64,000 nucleotides of DNA, taken from contig NZ_JAKLUA010000017.1 in NCBI RefSeq assembly GCF_022012435.1, positions 62,001 through 126,000 of the forward strand. Direction: 5' to 3'. Below, in pieces: positions 51,162 through 59,810 of this stretch. The notes beneath the pieces are model-generated. The model was not told the DNA's origin and ran no database searches. It was given only the letters and a program-made list of their open reading frames with translations. Position numbers and translations under genes: made by a program. How positions within the stretch are numbered: the stretch's first letter is position 1; each line of letters begins with the position of its first letter. This DNA is from Bradyrhizobium zhengyangense. Lineage in GTDB: Bacteria; Pseudomonadota; Alphaproteobacteria; Rhizobiales; Xanthobacteraceae.

Positions 51162-53513
51162 TCACCATGCCTTGCCCTTCTTGCCCTTGCTCTTGCCCTT
51201 GTTCTTACCCTTGCCCTTCTTGCCGGGCTTTGGCTTTGACGGCTTGCGTTTTTTATCCGGACTGCGGCCCGGATGCGCCTTGAACGAGGGACGGCGTTGC
51301 GGGCCGGGTCGCCTGCGATCGCGCGGGCTCGTCTCGCTTGAGGACGACAGCAACTCGAAACGCAGCGCGCCGGCGATGGGGGCCGCTTCGATCAGCCTGA
51401 TGTCGACGACGTCGCCGAGCTGGTACATGGTACCGCTGCGCGTGCCGATCAGCGCGTGGCGGCTCTCGTCATAGTTGAAATATTCCGTGCCGAGGGATCG
51501 GATCGGGATCAGGCCGTCGGCGCCGGTCTCGCTCAGCTTGACGAACAGGCCGGCGCGGGTGACGCCGGAGACGCGGCCCTGGAAAGTCGAACCGATACGG
51601 TCGGCGAGGTGATGGGCGATCAGGCGGTCGACGGTCTCGCGCTCCGCCTTCATCGCACGCCGCTCGGTCAGCGAAATATGCGCGGCGACTTCGCCGAGCG
51701 ATTCCGCGGTCTCGCTGTCGGGCAGGGCGCCTTCGCCCAGGCCCAATGCGCGGACCAGCGCGCGATGGACGACGAGGTCGGCATAGCGGCGGATCGGCGA
51801 GGTGAAATGCGCGTAGCGGCGCAAATTCAGGCCGAAATGCCCGTAATTCTCGGAGGAGTATTCCGCCTGCGCCTGGGCGCGGAGCACCACCTCGCTCACC
51901 AGCGGGAAGTGGTCGTGGCCCTCAAGCTGCGCCAGCACGCGGTTGAACAGGGCCGGGCGCAACGCGCCTGATTTGGCGAAGGGAACATCGAGCGTTTGCA
52001 AAAATTCCGAGAGTGCGTGGACTTTTTCGAGCGTCGGCTCGTCATGCACGCGGTAGATCAGCGGGAGCGATTTCTTCTCCAGCATCTCGGCCGCCGCGAC
52101 ATTGGCGAGGATCATGAACTCCTCGATCAGCTTGTGCGCATCGAGGCGCTCGGGCACGACGACGCGGTCGACCGTGCCGTCGCTCTTCAGCAGGATCTTG
52201 CGCTCGGGCAGATCGAGATTGAGCGGATCGCGCTCGTCACGGGCCCGCTTGACGCAGGCATAGGCTGCATAGAGCGGCCTCAGGATCGGATCGAGCAGGG
52301 GGCCGGTGGTGTCGTCAGGCCGTCCATCGATCGCGGCTTGTGCCTGCGCGTAGCTCAGCTTGGCGGCTGAGCGCATCAGGATGCGATGGAAGCTGTGCGA
52401 GCGCTTGCGGCCGTCGGGCGCAATGATCATCCGCACCGCGAGCGCGCCGCGCGGCTCGCCCGGCACCAGCGAGCAGAGATTGTTGGAGATGCGCTCGGGC
52501 AGCATCGGCACGACGCGGTCGGGGAAATAGACCGAGTTGCCACGGTCGAGCGCGGCGCGATCGAGCGCGGTGCCCGGCTGCACGTAGAAGCTCACATCCG
52601 CGATGGCGACGTCGACGATGAAGCCGCCCTTGTTGTTCGGATCGGGATCGGCCTGCGCGTGCACCGCGTCGTCGTGATCCTTGGCGTCAGGCGGATCGAT
52701 GGTGACGAGCGGCACGTCGCGCCAGTCCTCGCGTCCCCTAAGGTTAGCCGGCTCCGCCGCTTCCGCCTCGCGCTCGGCGGCGGAGGAGAACTGCAAGGGG
52801 ATGTCGTGGGCGTAGATCGCGATCAGGCTGATCGCCTTCTCCGACTTGACCGAACCGAGCTTCTCCTTGACCCGGCCCGAAGCCAGCCCAAAACTACGGG
52901 TGCGGACGATGTCGACGCTCACGAGGTCGCCGTCCTGCGCGCCGCGCGTGTCGGCGGCTGCGATGTTCAGCTCGCGGTCGGCGGACTTCTTGTCGACAGG
53001 GACCAGCCGTCCGCCACCTTCAGGCAGACTGCGGAAGACCCCGAGAATGCGGCTCTTGGTCTTGTCGAAGACCTTGATGATATGGCCGCGATAGGCCGGG
53101 CCTTCGTTCTCGTTGGTCGGCTCGACCCGCAGCAGTGCGCGGTCGCCGACGCCGGCGGCGGTACCCGGCTTCGGCCGGCGCGGCATCGTGATGAGGATCT
53201 TTGGCGGCTCGCCGCTCTCCACCTCGTCCCATTCGCTGGGGGAGGCGATCAGCTCGCCGTCAGAATCGCGGCCTGTGATGTCGGCGACCAGCGTCGTCGG
53301 CAGGCTGTCCGGCTCGGAGACGGTGTGGCGCTTCTTCTTGATGGTGCCGTCGTCGGCAAGCTCGCGCAAAATGCGCTTGAGCTCGATGCGATCGGCGTTC
53401 TTCAGGCCGAACTCGCGCGCGATGTCGCGGGTTCCGACCTTTCCTGGATGTGCCTTGATGAAGGCGACGATGGCTTGCCTGTCGGGAAAGCCATGGTCAT
53501 TCTTGCGTTTCAC
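51162..53513 (-). CDS. rnr: Ribonuclease R
   Basis: Processive 3'-5' exoribonuclease able to unwind structured RNA. The 783-residue protein has a winged-helix N-terminus, cold-shock domains, the RNB catalytic domain with the metal-binding acids in IDPPDAKDHDDAVHA, and an S1 domain (FQGRVSGVTRAGLFVKLSE). A long Lys/Gly-rich tail (KKGKGKNKGKSKGKKGKAW) ends it, more extreme than in E. coli. GTG start at 53513, seven bases after the topA stop and preceded by AGAGG, indicates coupled translation. Confidence 0.96.
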   Translation of the reverse strand: MKRKNDHGFPDRQAIVAFIKAHPGKVGTRDIAREFGLKNADRIELKRILRELADDGTIKKKRHTVSEPDSLPTTLVADITGRDSDGELIASPSEWDEVESGEPPKILITMPRRPKPGTAAGVGDRALLRVEPTNENEGPAYRGHIIKVFDKTKSRILGVFRSLPEGGGRLVPVDKKSADRELNIAAADTRGAQDGDLVSVDIVRTRSFGLASGRVKEKLGSVKSEKAISLIAIYAHDIPLQFSSAAEREAEAAEPANLRGREDWRDVPLVTIDPPDAKDHDDAVHAQADPDPNNKGGFIVDVAIADVSFYVQPGTALDRAALDRGNSVYFPDRVVPMLPERISNNLCSLVPGEPRGALAVRMIIAPDGRKRSHSFHRILMRSAAKLSYAQAQAAIDGRPDDTTGPLLDPILRPLYAAYACVKRARDERDPLNLDLPERKILLKSDGTVDRVVVPERLDAHKLIEEFMILANVAAAEMLEKKSLPLIYRVHDEPTLEKVHALSEFLQTLDVPFAKSGALRPALFNRVLAQLEGHDHFPLVSEVVLRAQAQAEYSSENYGHFGLNLRRYAHFTSPIRRYADLVVHRALVRALGLGEGALPDSETAESLGEVAAHISLTERRAMKAERETVDRLIAHHLADRIGSTFQGRVSGVTRAGLFVKLSETGADGLIPIRSLGTEYFNYDESRHALIGTRSGTMYQLGDVVDIRLIEAAPIAGALRFELLSSSSETSPRDRRRPGPQRRPSFKAHPGRSPDKKRKPSKPKPGKKGKGKNKGKSKGKKGKAW

Positions 53514-53520
53514 TTAACCT

Positions 53521-56289
53521 CTAATTGGTGCCGGCACTCTTCTTGGCCGGAGCTTTGGCTGCGCCACCTGACTTGGTCGCCGAGGTCTTTGCCGTCGACG
53601 CCACGCCTGCGCGCGCCTTGCTGGTGGATTCGGTTTTGGTTTTGGCCGCGGTTTTCTTCGCGGCCGGTTTCTTTGGCTTCGGCGCGGTGTCGTCACCGTC
53701 CGCGGCCTTCTCTGCAGTCTTCTTGGCCTTGGCCGGCTTCGCAGCCTTCTTTGCCGTCTTGCTGGTTGTCTTGGCCTTGCCGCCGCCCTTGGCGGCGCGC
53801 TCGTCGATCAGTGCGATCGCCTGTGCCAGCGTCACCGTGTCCTTTTCGAACTCGGCCGGGATCGTCGCGTTGACGCCGCCCGCGGTGACATAGGCACCGT
53901 AGCGGCCGCTCTTCACGGTGACGGTGCCGAGCGAGGGGTGATCGCCGAGCGCCTTGCCGGGATCGGCGCCGAAGCGACGGCTCGGGCCCTTGGCAACCTT
54001 TTCCGCGATCAGCGTCACCGCGCGATTGAGGCCGATGTCAAAGACCTCGTCTCCGGCCTCAAGGCTGGCATAGGTCTTCTCGTGCTTCACGAACGGCCCG
54101 AAGCGGCCGAGGCCGGCCGTGATCGGTTGGCCGGTCTCGGGATGCTTGCCGATCTCGCGCGGCAGCGACAAGAGCTTGAGCGCAAGCTCGAGCTCGATAT
54201 CGCTGGGCGATGTGCCCTTGGGGATGCCTGCGCGCTTCGGCTTCTCGCCTTCCTCATAATCCTTCTGCTCGCCGAGCTGGATGTAGGGGCCGAAGCGGCC
54301 GGCCTTGACCCAGACATCGCGACCCGTCTCCGGATCCTGGCCGAGCGAACGGTCGGCGGTGGTCTCGCTGTCGGCGGCGAGCTGGCGCGTGTAGCGGCAC
54401 TCCGGATAGTTCGAGCAGCCGACGAAGGCGCCGAACTTGCCGGCCTTGAGATTGAGCCGGCCGTTGCCGCAGCTCGGGCACTGCCTGATGTCGCCGCCAT
54501 CCGTGCGCGGCGGATAGATGTGCTGGCCCAGCATGTCGTCGAGCACGTCGAGCACCTGTGCGACGCGCAGATCCTTGATCTCGTCGACAGCGCCGATGAA
54601 GCCGGTCCAGAAATCCTTCAGCACCTGCTGCCAGGAGATCTCGTTGTTGGAGATGCGGTCGAGCTGCTCTTCGAGATTGGCCGTGAAATCGTATTCGACG
54701 TAGCGGCTGAAGAAGCTCTCCAGGAACGCCACCACGACGCGGCCCTTGTCCTCGCCGTGCAGGCGCTTCTTCTCCAGCTTGACGTAACCGCGGTCCTTCA
54801 GCACCTGGAGGATCGAGGCATAGGTCGAGGGCCGGCCGATGCCGAGCTCTTCCATGCGCTTGACCAGCGATGCTTCCGAGAAGCGCGGCGGCGGCTCGGT
54901 GAAATGCTGGGTGACGGAAAGCGACTGCCGCTTGAGTGCGTCGTTCGGGCTCATCGCGGGCAGGCGGCGGGAGTCCTCGTCTTCCTCGTCGTCGCGGCCT
55001 TCTTGATAGAGTGCCAGAAAGCCGTCGAACTTGACGACCTGGCCGGTGGCGCGCAGCTCCAGCGTGCGACCGCCGGCCTTCGCCGTGATGTCGACGGTGG
55101 TGCGCTCGAGTTCGGCCGATTCCATCTGGCTGGCGATAGTGCGCTTCCAGATCAGCTCATAGAGCCGCGCCTGATCGGCATCGAGCTTGCGGCTCATGCT
55201 GTCGGGGCGGCGGGAAAGATCGGTCGGGCGGATCGCTTCGTGCGCTTCCTGGGCGTTCTTGGCCTTGGCCTGATACTGGCGCGGTGCATCCGGGACGTAG
55301 GCGTTGCCATAGTCCTCGCCGATTACCTTGCGCGCCTGGGTGATCGCAGAGGGATCAATCTGCACGCCGTCGGTACGCATATAAGTAATGAGTCCGGTGG
55401 TCTCGCCGCCGATGTCGATGCCCTCATAAAGGCGCTGCGCGATGCGCATGGTGTGCGCCGGCGCAAAGCCGTATTTGCGGCTGGCTTCCTGCTGCAAGGT
55501 CGAGGTGGTGAAGGGGGCCTGCGGATTGCGGCGCGCCGGCTTGGCATCGACCGCGGTCACCGCGTAGGTCGCCAGTTCCAGCGCCTTCTTGAAGTCTTCG
55601 GCCTCAGCGCCGCTGCCGATGTCGAGGCGCTGGATCTTCTTGCCGTCGGCACCGACGAGGCGCGCCTCGAAGGCATCGCCGCGGGGCGTCAGCAGGGTCG
55701 CGATCAGCGACCAATATTCGCGCGGCACGAACTTCTCGATCTCGAGCTCGCGGTCGCAGACGAGGCGCAGCGCCACCGACTGCACACGGCCCGCCGAGCG
55801 GGCGCCCGGCAGCTTGCGCCACAGCACGGGAGAAAGGGTGAAGCCGACCAGATAGTCCAGCGCCCGGCGCGCCATATAGGCGTCGACCAGGGCGCCATCG
55901 ATCTGGCGCGGGTTCTTCATCGCGTCGGTGACGGCCTGCTTGGTGATGGCGTTGAACACCACGCGCTCGATCTTCTGATCCTTCAGCGCGCGCTTCTCTT
56001 TCATCACCTCCAGCACATGCCAGGAGATGGCTTCGCCCTCGCGATCAGGGTCGGTCGCCAGAATCAGGCGGTCGGCACCCTTCAGGGACTTGGCGATATC
56101 GTTGAGCCGGCCGGCCGCCTTGGGGTCGACCTCCCAGATCATCTTGAAATTGGCGTCGGGATCGACGGAACCGTTCTTCGCAGGGAGGTCGCGGACATGG
56201 CCAAATGAGGCCAGAACCTCATAGGACGAGCCCAAATACTTGTTGATCGTCTTGGCTTTCGCCGGCGACTCCACAATGACGATATTCAT
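53521..56289 (-). CDS. topA: DNA topoisomerase I
   Basis: Relaxes negatively supercoiled DNA. The 922-residue protein has a Toprim domain (VESPAKAKTINKYLG with Glu8; ATDPDREGEAIS about 78-89), the catalytic Tyr303 in ITYMRTDG, one clear zinc-finger module (CPSCGNGRLNLKAG... GCSNYPECRYTRQL) and further topoisomerase C-terminal repeats in which cysteines are lost (KHPETGQPITAGLGRFGPFV). It ends in a Lys/Ala-rich tail of about 90 residues, probably a DNA-binding extension. It leads topA-rnr-DUF983-Nudix. Confidence 0.97.
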   Translation of the reverse strand: MNIVIVESPAKAKTINKYLGSSYEVLASFGHVRDLPAKNGSVDPDANFKMIWEVDPKAAGRLNDIAKSLKGADRLILATDPDREGEAISWHVLEVMKEKRALKDQKIERVVFNAITKQAVTDAMKNPRQIDGALVDAYMARRALDYLVGFTLSPVLWRKLPGARSAGRVQSVALRLVCDRELEIEKFVPREYWSLIATLLTPRGDAFEARLVGADGKKIQRLDIGSGAEAEDFKKALELATYAVTAVDAKPARRNPQAPFTTSTLQQEASRKYGFAPAHTMRIAQRLYEGIDIGGETTGLITYMRTDGVQIDPSAITQARKVIGEDYGNAYVPDAPRQYQAKAKNAQEAHEAIRPTDLSRRPDSMSRKLDADQARLYELIWKRTIASQMESAELERTTVDITAKAGGRTLELRATGQVVKFDGFLALYQEGRDDEEDEDSRRLPAMSPNDALKRQSLSVTQHFTEPPPRFSEASLVKRMEELGIGRPSTYASILQVLKDRGYVKLEKKRLHGEDKGRVVVAFLESFFSRYVEYDFTANLEEQLDRISNNEISWQQVLKDFWTGFIGAVDEIKDLRVAQVLDVLDDMLGQHIYPPRTDGGDIRQCPSCGNGRLNLKAGKFGAFVGCSNYPECRYTRQLAADSETTADRSLGQDPETGRDVWVKAGRFGPYIQLGEQKDYEEGEKPKRAGIPKGTSPSDIELELALKLLSLPREIGKHPETGQPITAGLGRFGPFVKHEKTYASLEAGDEVFDIGLNRAVTLIAEKVAKGPSRRFGADPGKALGDHPSLGTVTVKSGRYGAYVTAGGVNATIPAEFEKDTVTLAQAIALIDERAAKGGGKAKTTSKTAKKAAKPAKAKKTAEKAADGDDTAPKPKKPAAKKTAAKTKTESTSKARAGVASTAKTSATKSGGAAKAPAKKSAGTN

Positions 56290-56515
56290 GTAGTTCCAGT
56301 AACTTACGGGGAAATATTGGGCCGATTTCCTCTAGATTCGGGTCGGCCGTTTCGTCCCGAACATGGGTGGTGGGGCGGGTCCTGTCAAATCGAAGGGTGT
56401 TGAAAGCCCGCGGATTGGGAAAAGTTTCATATCGAGAAAGTTGCAAATTACCACCTTGGAGTTGCGGCCGCTATCGGCGTAATGTCCCCGCGGGGCATGG
56501 ATTCGGGTGGGGCTG

Positions 56516-56755
56516 GTGGCAAAGCCAGAGAAGAAGCGGGCGCGCGCCGCGTCGGGCGCACAAGCAGTTTCGCGCAACGAGGAACCGGGCGAGGGCGGGG
56601 CTGATGAGGCGGTTGCCTTCATTGCCGAGCAGGTCGCCAGCTTGCGCAAGCTCGCCGAGCGCCACAAGCTGGACGTGCTCCATTATCTCCTGGGCATGAC
56701 CAAGCTCGAGGCCGACGAGCATTTGCGGCTACGGAGCAAGCGGAAGCTGTCGTGA
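56516..56755 (+). CDS. Small hypothetical protein
   Basis: About 79 residues from GTG 56516: a basic disordered start (AKPEKKRARAASGAQ), then amphipathic helices (AVAFIAEQVASLRKLAERHK, LDVLHYLLGMTKLEADEHLR). The helical end, with a Tyr/Leu-rich H-Y-L-L-G-M segment, is common in small uncharacterised Bradyrhizobiaceae proteins. The exact start (56516 or 56507) is uncertain. It diverges from topA. Confidence 0.7.
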   Translation: MAKPEKKRARAASGAQAVSRNEEPGEGGADEAVAFIAEQVASLRKLAERHKLDVLHYLLGMTKLEADEHLRLRSKRKLS

Positions 56756-56780
56756 GGGTGGCTGTCACTCCACAACATTC

Positions 56781-56880
56781 GTCATTCCCCGCGAAGGCGG
56801 GGAATCCAGTATGCCGCAGCTTATCGGGGAATCACGACCGCCTCTGGAATACTGGATCGCCCGCCTTCGCGGGCGATGAC
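56781..56880. repeat. 100-bp palindromic repeat, copy B
   Basis: Same layout and exact length as copy A (43191-43290), 88 of 100 positions identical. Hairpin 1 has the same stem with loop GAAG; hairpin 2 is TCGCCCGC/GCGGGCGA with loop CTTC. It sits between the small hypothetical gene and the convergent HxlR gene. Confidence 0.9.
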
Positions 56881-56927
56881 ATCGAGTGTTTGGTCACGGC
56901 TTTGCCACAGAGCGACTGGTACGATAG

Positions 56928-57398
56928 TTATCCCGCCGACCGCCGCCGCGGTGCCGGCCGCGGCTTCAGCGTGATGTCGGCGAGGCTGAGCAACCGTCCA
57001 TCCTCGGCGTGCAGCTCGAGCTTCTTCACCGGACGGCCTTTGGCACGATCGATCATGATGGTGTCGATCTCCTCGGGCGCATCGTCGAACTCTTCGCTCC
57101 ATTGCCGGAGCGCGACCAGGATTGGGAACAGGCCGCGTCCCTTCGGCGTCAGCAGATAATCCTGATAGGCGCTGCCGTCGGAGGCGGGGGCTGTTTCCAG
57201 AATGCCGTGGTCGACCATTGATCGCAGCCGCGCGGACAGGATGTTCTTGGCCACGCCCAGCTTGCTCTGAAACTCGCCGAAGCGACGCAAGCCGAGCATC
57301 GCATCGCGGATGATTATGAGTGACCACCAATCGCCGATCACCTCCAGCGATCGCGCGATCGGGCAGCCATCACCCTCAAAGCTCGTTCGTTTCACCAT
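56928..57398 (-). CDS. HxlR-family winged-helix regulator
   Basis: A 156-residue HxlR/MarR-like regulator: CPIARSLEVIGDWWSLIIIR (the signature, with Cys12), DAMLGLRRFGEFQSKLGVAK, NILSARLRSMVDHGILET, and a wing (YQDYLLTPKGRGLFPILVAL). The N-terminal Cys near GDWW is the sensor Cys in redox-responsive members. It diverges from the SDR gene; the inverted repeat at 57451-57507 is its likely operator. Confidence 0.92.
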   Translation of the reverse strand: MVKRTSFEGDGCPIARSLEVIGDWWSLIIIRDAMLGLRRFGEFQSKLGVAKNILSARLRSMVDHGILETAPASDGSAYQDYLLTPKGRGLFPILVALRQWSEEFDDAPEEIDTIMIDRAKGRPVKKLELHAEDGRLLSLADITLKPRPAPRRRSAG

Positions 57399-57450
57399 CG
57401 TCCTGGTCCTATCGCGTTCGCACGATGTTGGGGCGGATCACGCGGATGTG

Positions 57451-57507
57451 TGGTTGCATCATAAAACCATTCGGCCTAGATGGCAACATAGTTTCATTAT
57501 GCAACCA
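57451..57507. promoter_or_regulatory. Inverted repeat TGGTTGCAT...ATGCAACCA in the HxlR/SDR promoter
   Basis: TGGTTGCATCATAAAA (57451-57466) and, inverted, TTTCATTATGCAACCA (57492-57507) match at 14 of 16 positions including the perfect 9-bp core TGGTTGCAT. They flank an AT-rich stretch in the divergent promoter. The right arm lies only 12 bp before the SDR start codon, so binding would block the SDR gene. Confidence 0.65.
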
Positions 57508-57519
57508 CTGGAGGCGAAC

Positions 57520-58290
57520 ATGAGGCTGACGAACAAGACGGCACTGATCACCGGCGGCAATAGCGGCATTGGCCTGGCAACGGCAAAGCTGTTCGTGGCC
57601 GAGGGCGCGAAGGTGATCATCACAGGGCGCAACAAGGAAACGTTGGAGGCGGCCGCAAGGGAACTCGGCCCGAACGCGATCGCGCTCGCTGCGGATGCGA
57701 CCGACATCGCCGCGACCGAAGCTGCGATCAAGAAGGGCACCGACAAGTTCGGCAAGCTCGACATCTTGTTTGTAAATGCCGGCATCCCCGGCGGCACACC
57801 GCTCGGCTCGACGACGCGTGAGATGTTCGAGAAGGTGATCAGCACCAATCTCACCGGCGTGTTCTTCACGGTGCAATCGGCGCTGCCTTATCTCAACGAC
57901 AACGCCTCGATCATCCTCAATGGATCGGTGATCTCAGTGCTCGGCAATCCCGGCTACTCCGCTTATGGCGCGGCGAAGGCGGGTGTGCGGGCGATGGCGC
58001 GGATCATGGCCTCGGAACTCTCGCCGCGCGGCATCCGCGTGAATGTCGTTGCGCCGGGTGCGATCCGCACGCCGATCTGGGGCGCCGCGATTGCAACGCC
58101 CGACGCGGAGAAGGCGTTCGAGAAGCGCATCGGGCTCGCGACGCCGCTCGGCCGCATTGGTGAACCCGATCACATCTCAAAGACGGTGCTGTTCCTCGCC
58201 TCCGACGATGCCGGGCACATTCAGGGACAGGAGATCTTCGTCGACGGCGGCGCGGTGGCCTCGCCGAGCGGTGCGCCGATCTATCGCTGA
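57520..58290 (+). CDS. Short-chain dehydrogenase/reductase (SDR)
   Basis: A 256-residue classical SDR: TGGNSGIGLATAK (NAD(P)-binding Gly motif, about 11-23), NAG in LFVNAGIPG, the catalytic Ser in ILNGSVIS, and Y-x-x-x-K in YSAYGAAKAG. GGAGG precedes the ATG at 57520. It is probably regulated by the divergent HxlR protein. Cofactor preference (NADP favoured by R-N after the second beta strand) and substrate are inferred only. Confidence 0.93.
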   Translation: MRLTNKTALITGGNSGIGLATAKLFVAEGAKVIITGRNKETLEAAARELGPNAIALAADATDIAATEAAIKKGTDKFGKLDILFVNAGIPGGTPLGSTTREMFEKVISTNLTGVFFTVQSALPYLNDNASIILNGSVISVLGNPGYSAYGAAKAGVRAMARIMASELSPRGIRVNVVAPGAIRTPIWGAAIATPDAEKAFEKRIGLATPLGRIGEPDHISKTVLFLASDDAGHIQGQEIFVDGGAVASPSGAPIYR

Positions 58291-58467
58291 TGATCAAGTG
58301 AAGTGAAAATTGAATCGGCTGGTGCGCCGAAAATGGTTGCGCCGGCCGGTTCCCGCGTCTTGCGAGATGTATTTTCTGAACCTTGCGTGATGCGTTGAAC
58401 CTTCGCGTGCGCTGCCAAGACCTTTCTACGGGCAGGGGGTCATAAGACCCATTAAAGGGAGCCCGTT

Positions 58468-58650
58468 ATGCCGAAAGCAGCACGCATTTTTGCTCCGATT
58501 TCAGACCCGCGTATTTACACTGAACGTTCCGCAGTTCCCGCCAGGCACTCCGACATGTCGGAATTCATTGGGGTTGCCATATTCTCGGGCATCGGCTTGC
58601 TCATGTCGCTCGTTGCCGTGATCCTCGGCGTGCAGGGCGCCTGGTTTTAG
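58468..58650 (+). CDS. Small single-TM hypothetical protein
   Basis: A 60-residue protein: a polar N-terminal half (KAARIFAPISDPRIYTERSA) and one membrane helix (FIGVAIFSGIGLLMSLVAVI). GGGAG precedes the ATG with ideal spacing, which supports it as a real gene. It resembles short uncharacterised membrane proteins of Bradyrhizobium. No functional clue from the neighbours. Confidence 0.68.
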   Translation: MPKAARIFAPISDPRIYTERSAVPARHSDMSEFIGVAIFSGIGLLMSLVAVILGVQGAWF

Positions 58651-58707
58651 CTTTGTCGATCTTTCAGCCGCCGCCGGGGTCCGGCAGCGGCTGTCGTCGG
58701 CGCAGCC

Positions 58708-59316
58708 TTACGCCGCTCGCAAGGAGGTGGCCGCCTGGAGCGCGCCGGCCAACGCTTTCTCGCGATGGTCGGGGCCAACCTGGATTCCGTCAGCGACGAT
58801 GAATTCGGGGTTGGTGATGCCCATGAACGCGAACACGCCGCGCAGATAGCTTTCGAGATGTTCGAGTGAGGCTGCCGGAGTGCCCGGACCGTAGTAGCCG
58901 CCACGCGAGATCGCCACGATCACGCGCTTGCCGCCGGCAAGGCCCTGCGGACCATTGGCGTCATATTTGAAGGTCTTCCCCGCCACCAGCACGCGATCGA
59001 TCCAGGCCTTGAGCTGGCTTGGAATCGTAAAATTGTACATGGGCGCGCCGATCACGACGATTTCGGCCGCGAGGAACTCGTCCAGCACGGCCGCACTCGC
59101 CGCGAGGTCGGGTCCGAGTTCCGCCGGCGCCGGCGCGCCCTGGGCGGCCGCCAGATGCGATCCGGAGAGATGCGCGAGCGGGGTCTGGGTCAGGTCACGG
59201 TAGACGAGGTCGAGCGAGGGCGTCGCCTGTCTGAGCCGGTCGACGATGGCGGCAGAAACCTGCCTGGAGACGGAGTGGGGGCCGAGGACGCTGGAGTCGA
59301 TATGGAGGAGTTTCAT
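58708..59316 (-). CDS. azoR: FMN-dependent NADH-azoreductase (AzoR)
   Basis: A 202-residue flavodoxin-fold oxidoreductase that reduces azo dyes and quinones by two electrons. Seen: KLLHIDSSVLGPHSVSRQVS (FMN phosphate site), PMYNFTIPSQLKAWIDRVLV (hallmark), GKRVIVAISRGGYYGPG. The ATG at 59316 gives the normal length; the open frame to 59424 is a read-through of the divergent promoter. It diverges from an HxlR-family gene, as in YodB/YocH-type quinone-stress modules. Confidence 0.93.
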   Translation of the reverse strand: MKLLHIDSSVLGPHSVSRQVSAAIVDRLRQATPSLDLVYRDLTQTPLAHLSGSHLAAAQGAPAPAELGPDLAASAAVLDEFLAAEIVVIGAPMYNFTIPSQLKAWIDRVLVAGKTFKYDANGPQGLAGGKRVIVAISRGGYYGPGTPAASLEHLESYLRGVFAFMGITNPEFIVADGIQVGPDHREKALAGALQAATSLRAA

Positions 59317-59320
59317 TGGG

Positions 59321-59363
59321 GTCACCCATGGTATAGATTTGTAACCCGCACTACATGAGTGAC
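59321..59363. promoter_or_regulatory. Inverted repeat in the azoR/HxlR divergent promoter
   Basis: GTCACCCATG (59321-59330) and CATGAGTGAC (59354-59363) are inverted copies matching at nine of ten positions, centres 33 bp apart, within the 83-bp gap between the two start codons. Likely binding sites for the HxlR protein. Confidence 0.55.
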
Positions 59364-59399
59364 TGTCAAAACTCCCGCAAGAACGCACTTTTTTGAGCC

Positions 59400-59810
59400 A
59401 TGGGCACATCTTTGGAACCGACACACATCGATTTTCCTGCCGAGCGGAGGCCGGATCCCAACCATTCCGACTGCCGCAGCGTCGCTTCGATCCTCGCGCG
59501 CGTCGGGGACAAATGGAGCGTGTTCGTCATCATGATGCTCAGCGACGGACCGAAGCGCTTCAATGAGCTCAAGCGCATGATCAACGGCATCTCGCAGCGG
59601 ATGCTGACCTTGACGCTGCGCGGGCTCGAGCGCGACGGCCTCGTCACGCGCACGATCTTCCCGACCATTCCGCCGCGCGTCGACTACGAGCTGACCGATC
59701 TCGGCCGCGGATTGCAGCAACCGGTGAAGGCACTGGGCGAGTGGGCGATGACCCACCAGGACCAGATCGCGGCGGCAAGAACGCGGTTTGACGAGCGGAA
59801 CGGCGGCTAG
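59400..59810 (+). CDS. HxlR-family winged-helix regulator next to azoR
   Basis: A 136-residue regulator: DCRSVASILARVGDKWSVFV (signature with an early Cys), MMLSDGPKRFNELKRMINGI, SQRMLTLTLRGLERDGLVTR, and the wing VDYELTDLGRGLQQPVKALG. Members controlling azoreductases (such as YodB) sense quinones and diamide through the N-terminal Cys. It overlaps the convergent dprA end by four bases. Confidence 0.93.
   Translation: MGTSLEPTHIDFPAERRPDPNHSDCRSVASILARVGDKWSVFVIMMLSDGPKRFNELKRMINGISQRMLTLTLRGLERDGLVTRTIFPTIPPRVDYELTDLGRGLQQPVKALGEWAMTHQDQIAAARTRFDERNGG

Noticed and set aside
53938..56208. 756-codon open frame on the plus strand opposite topA
   Set aside because: Antisense shadow of a G+C-rich gene: rich in Arg, Ala, Leu and Asp, with no family motif; topA on the other strand is unmistakable.
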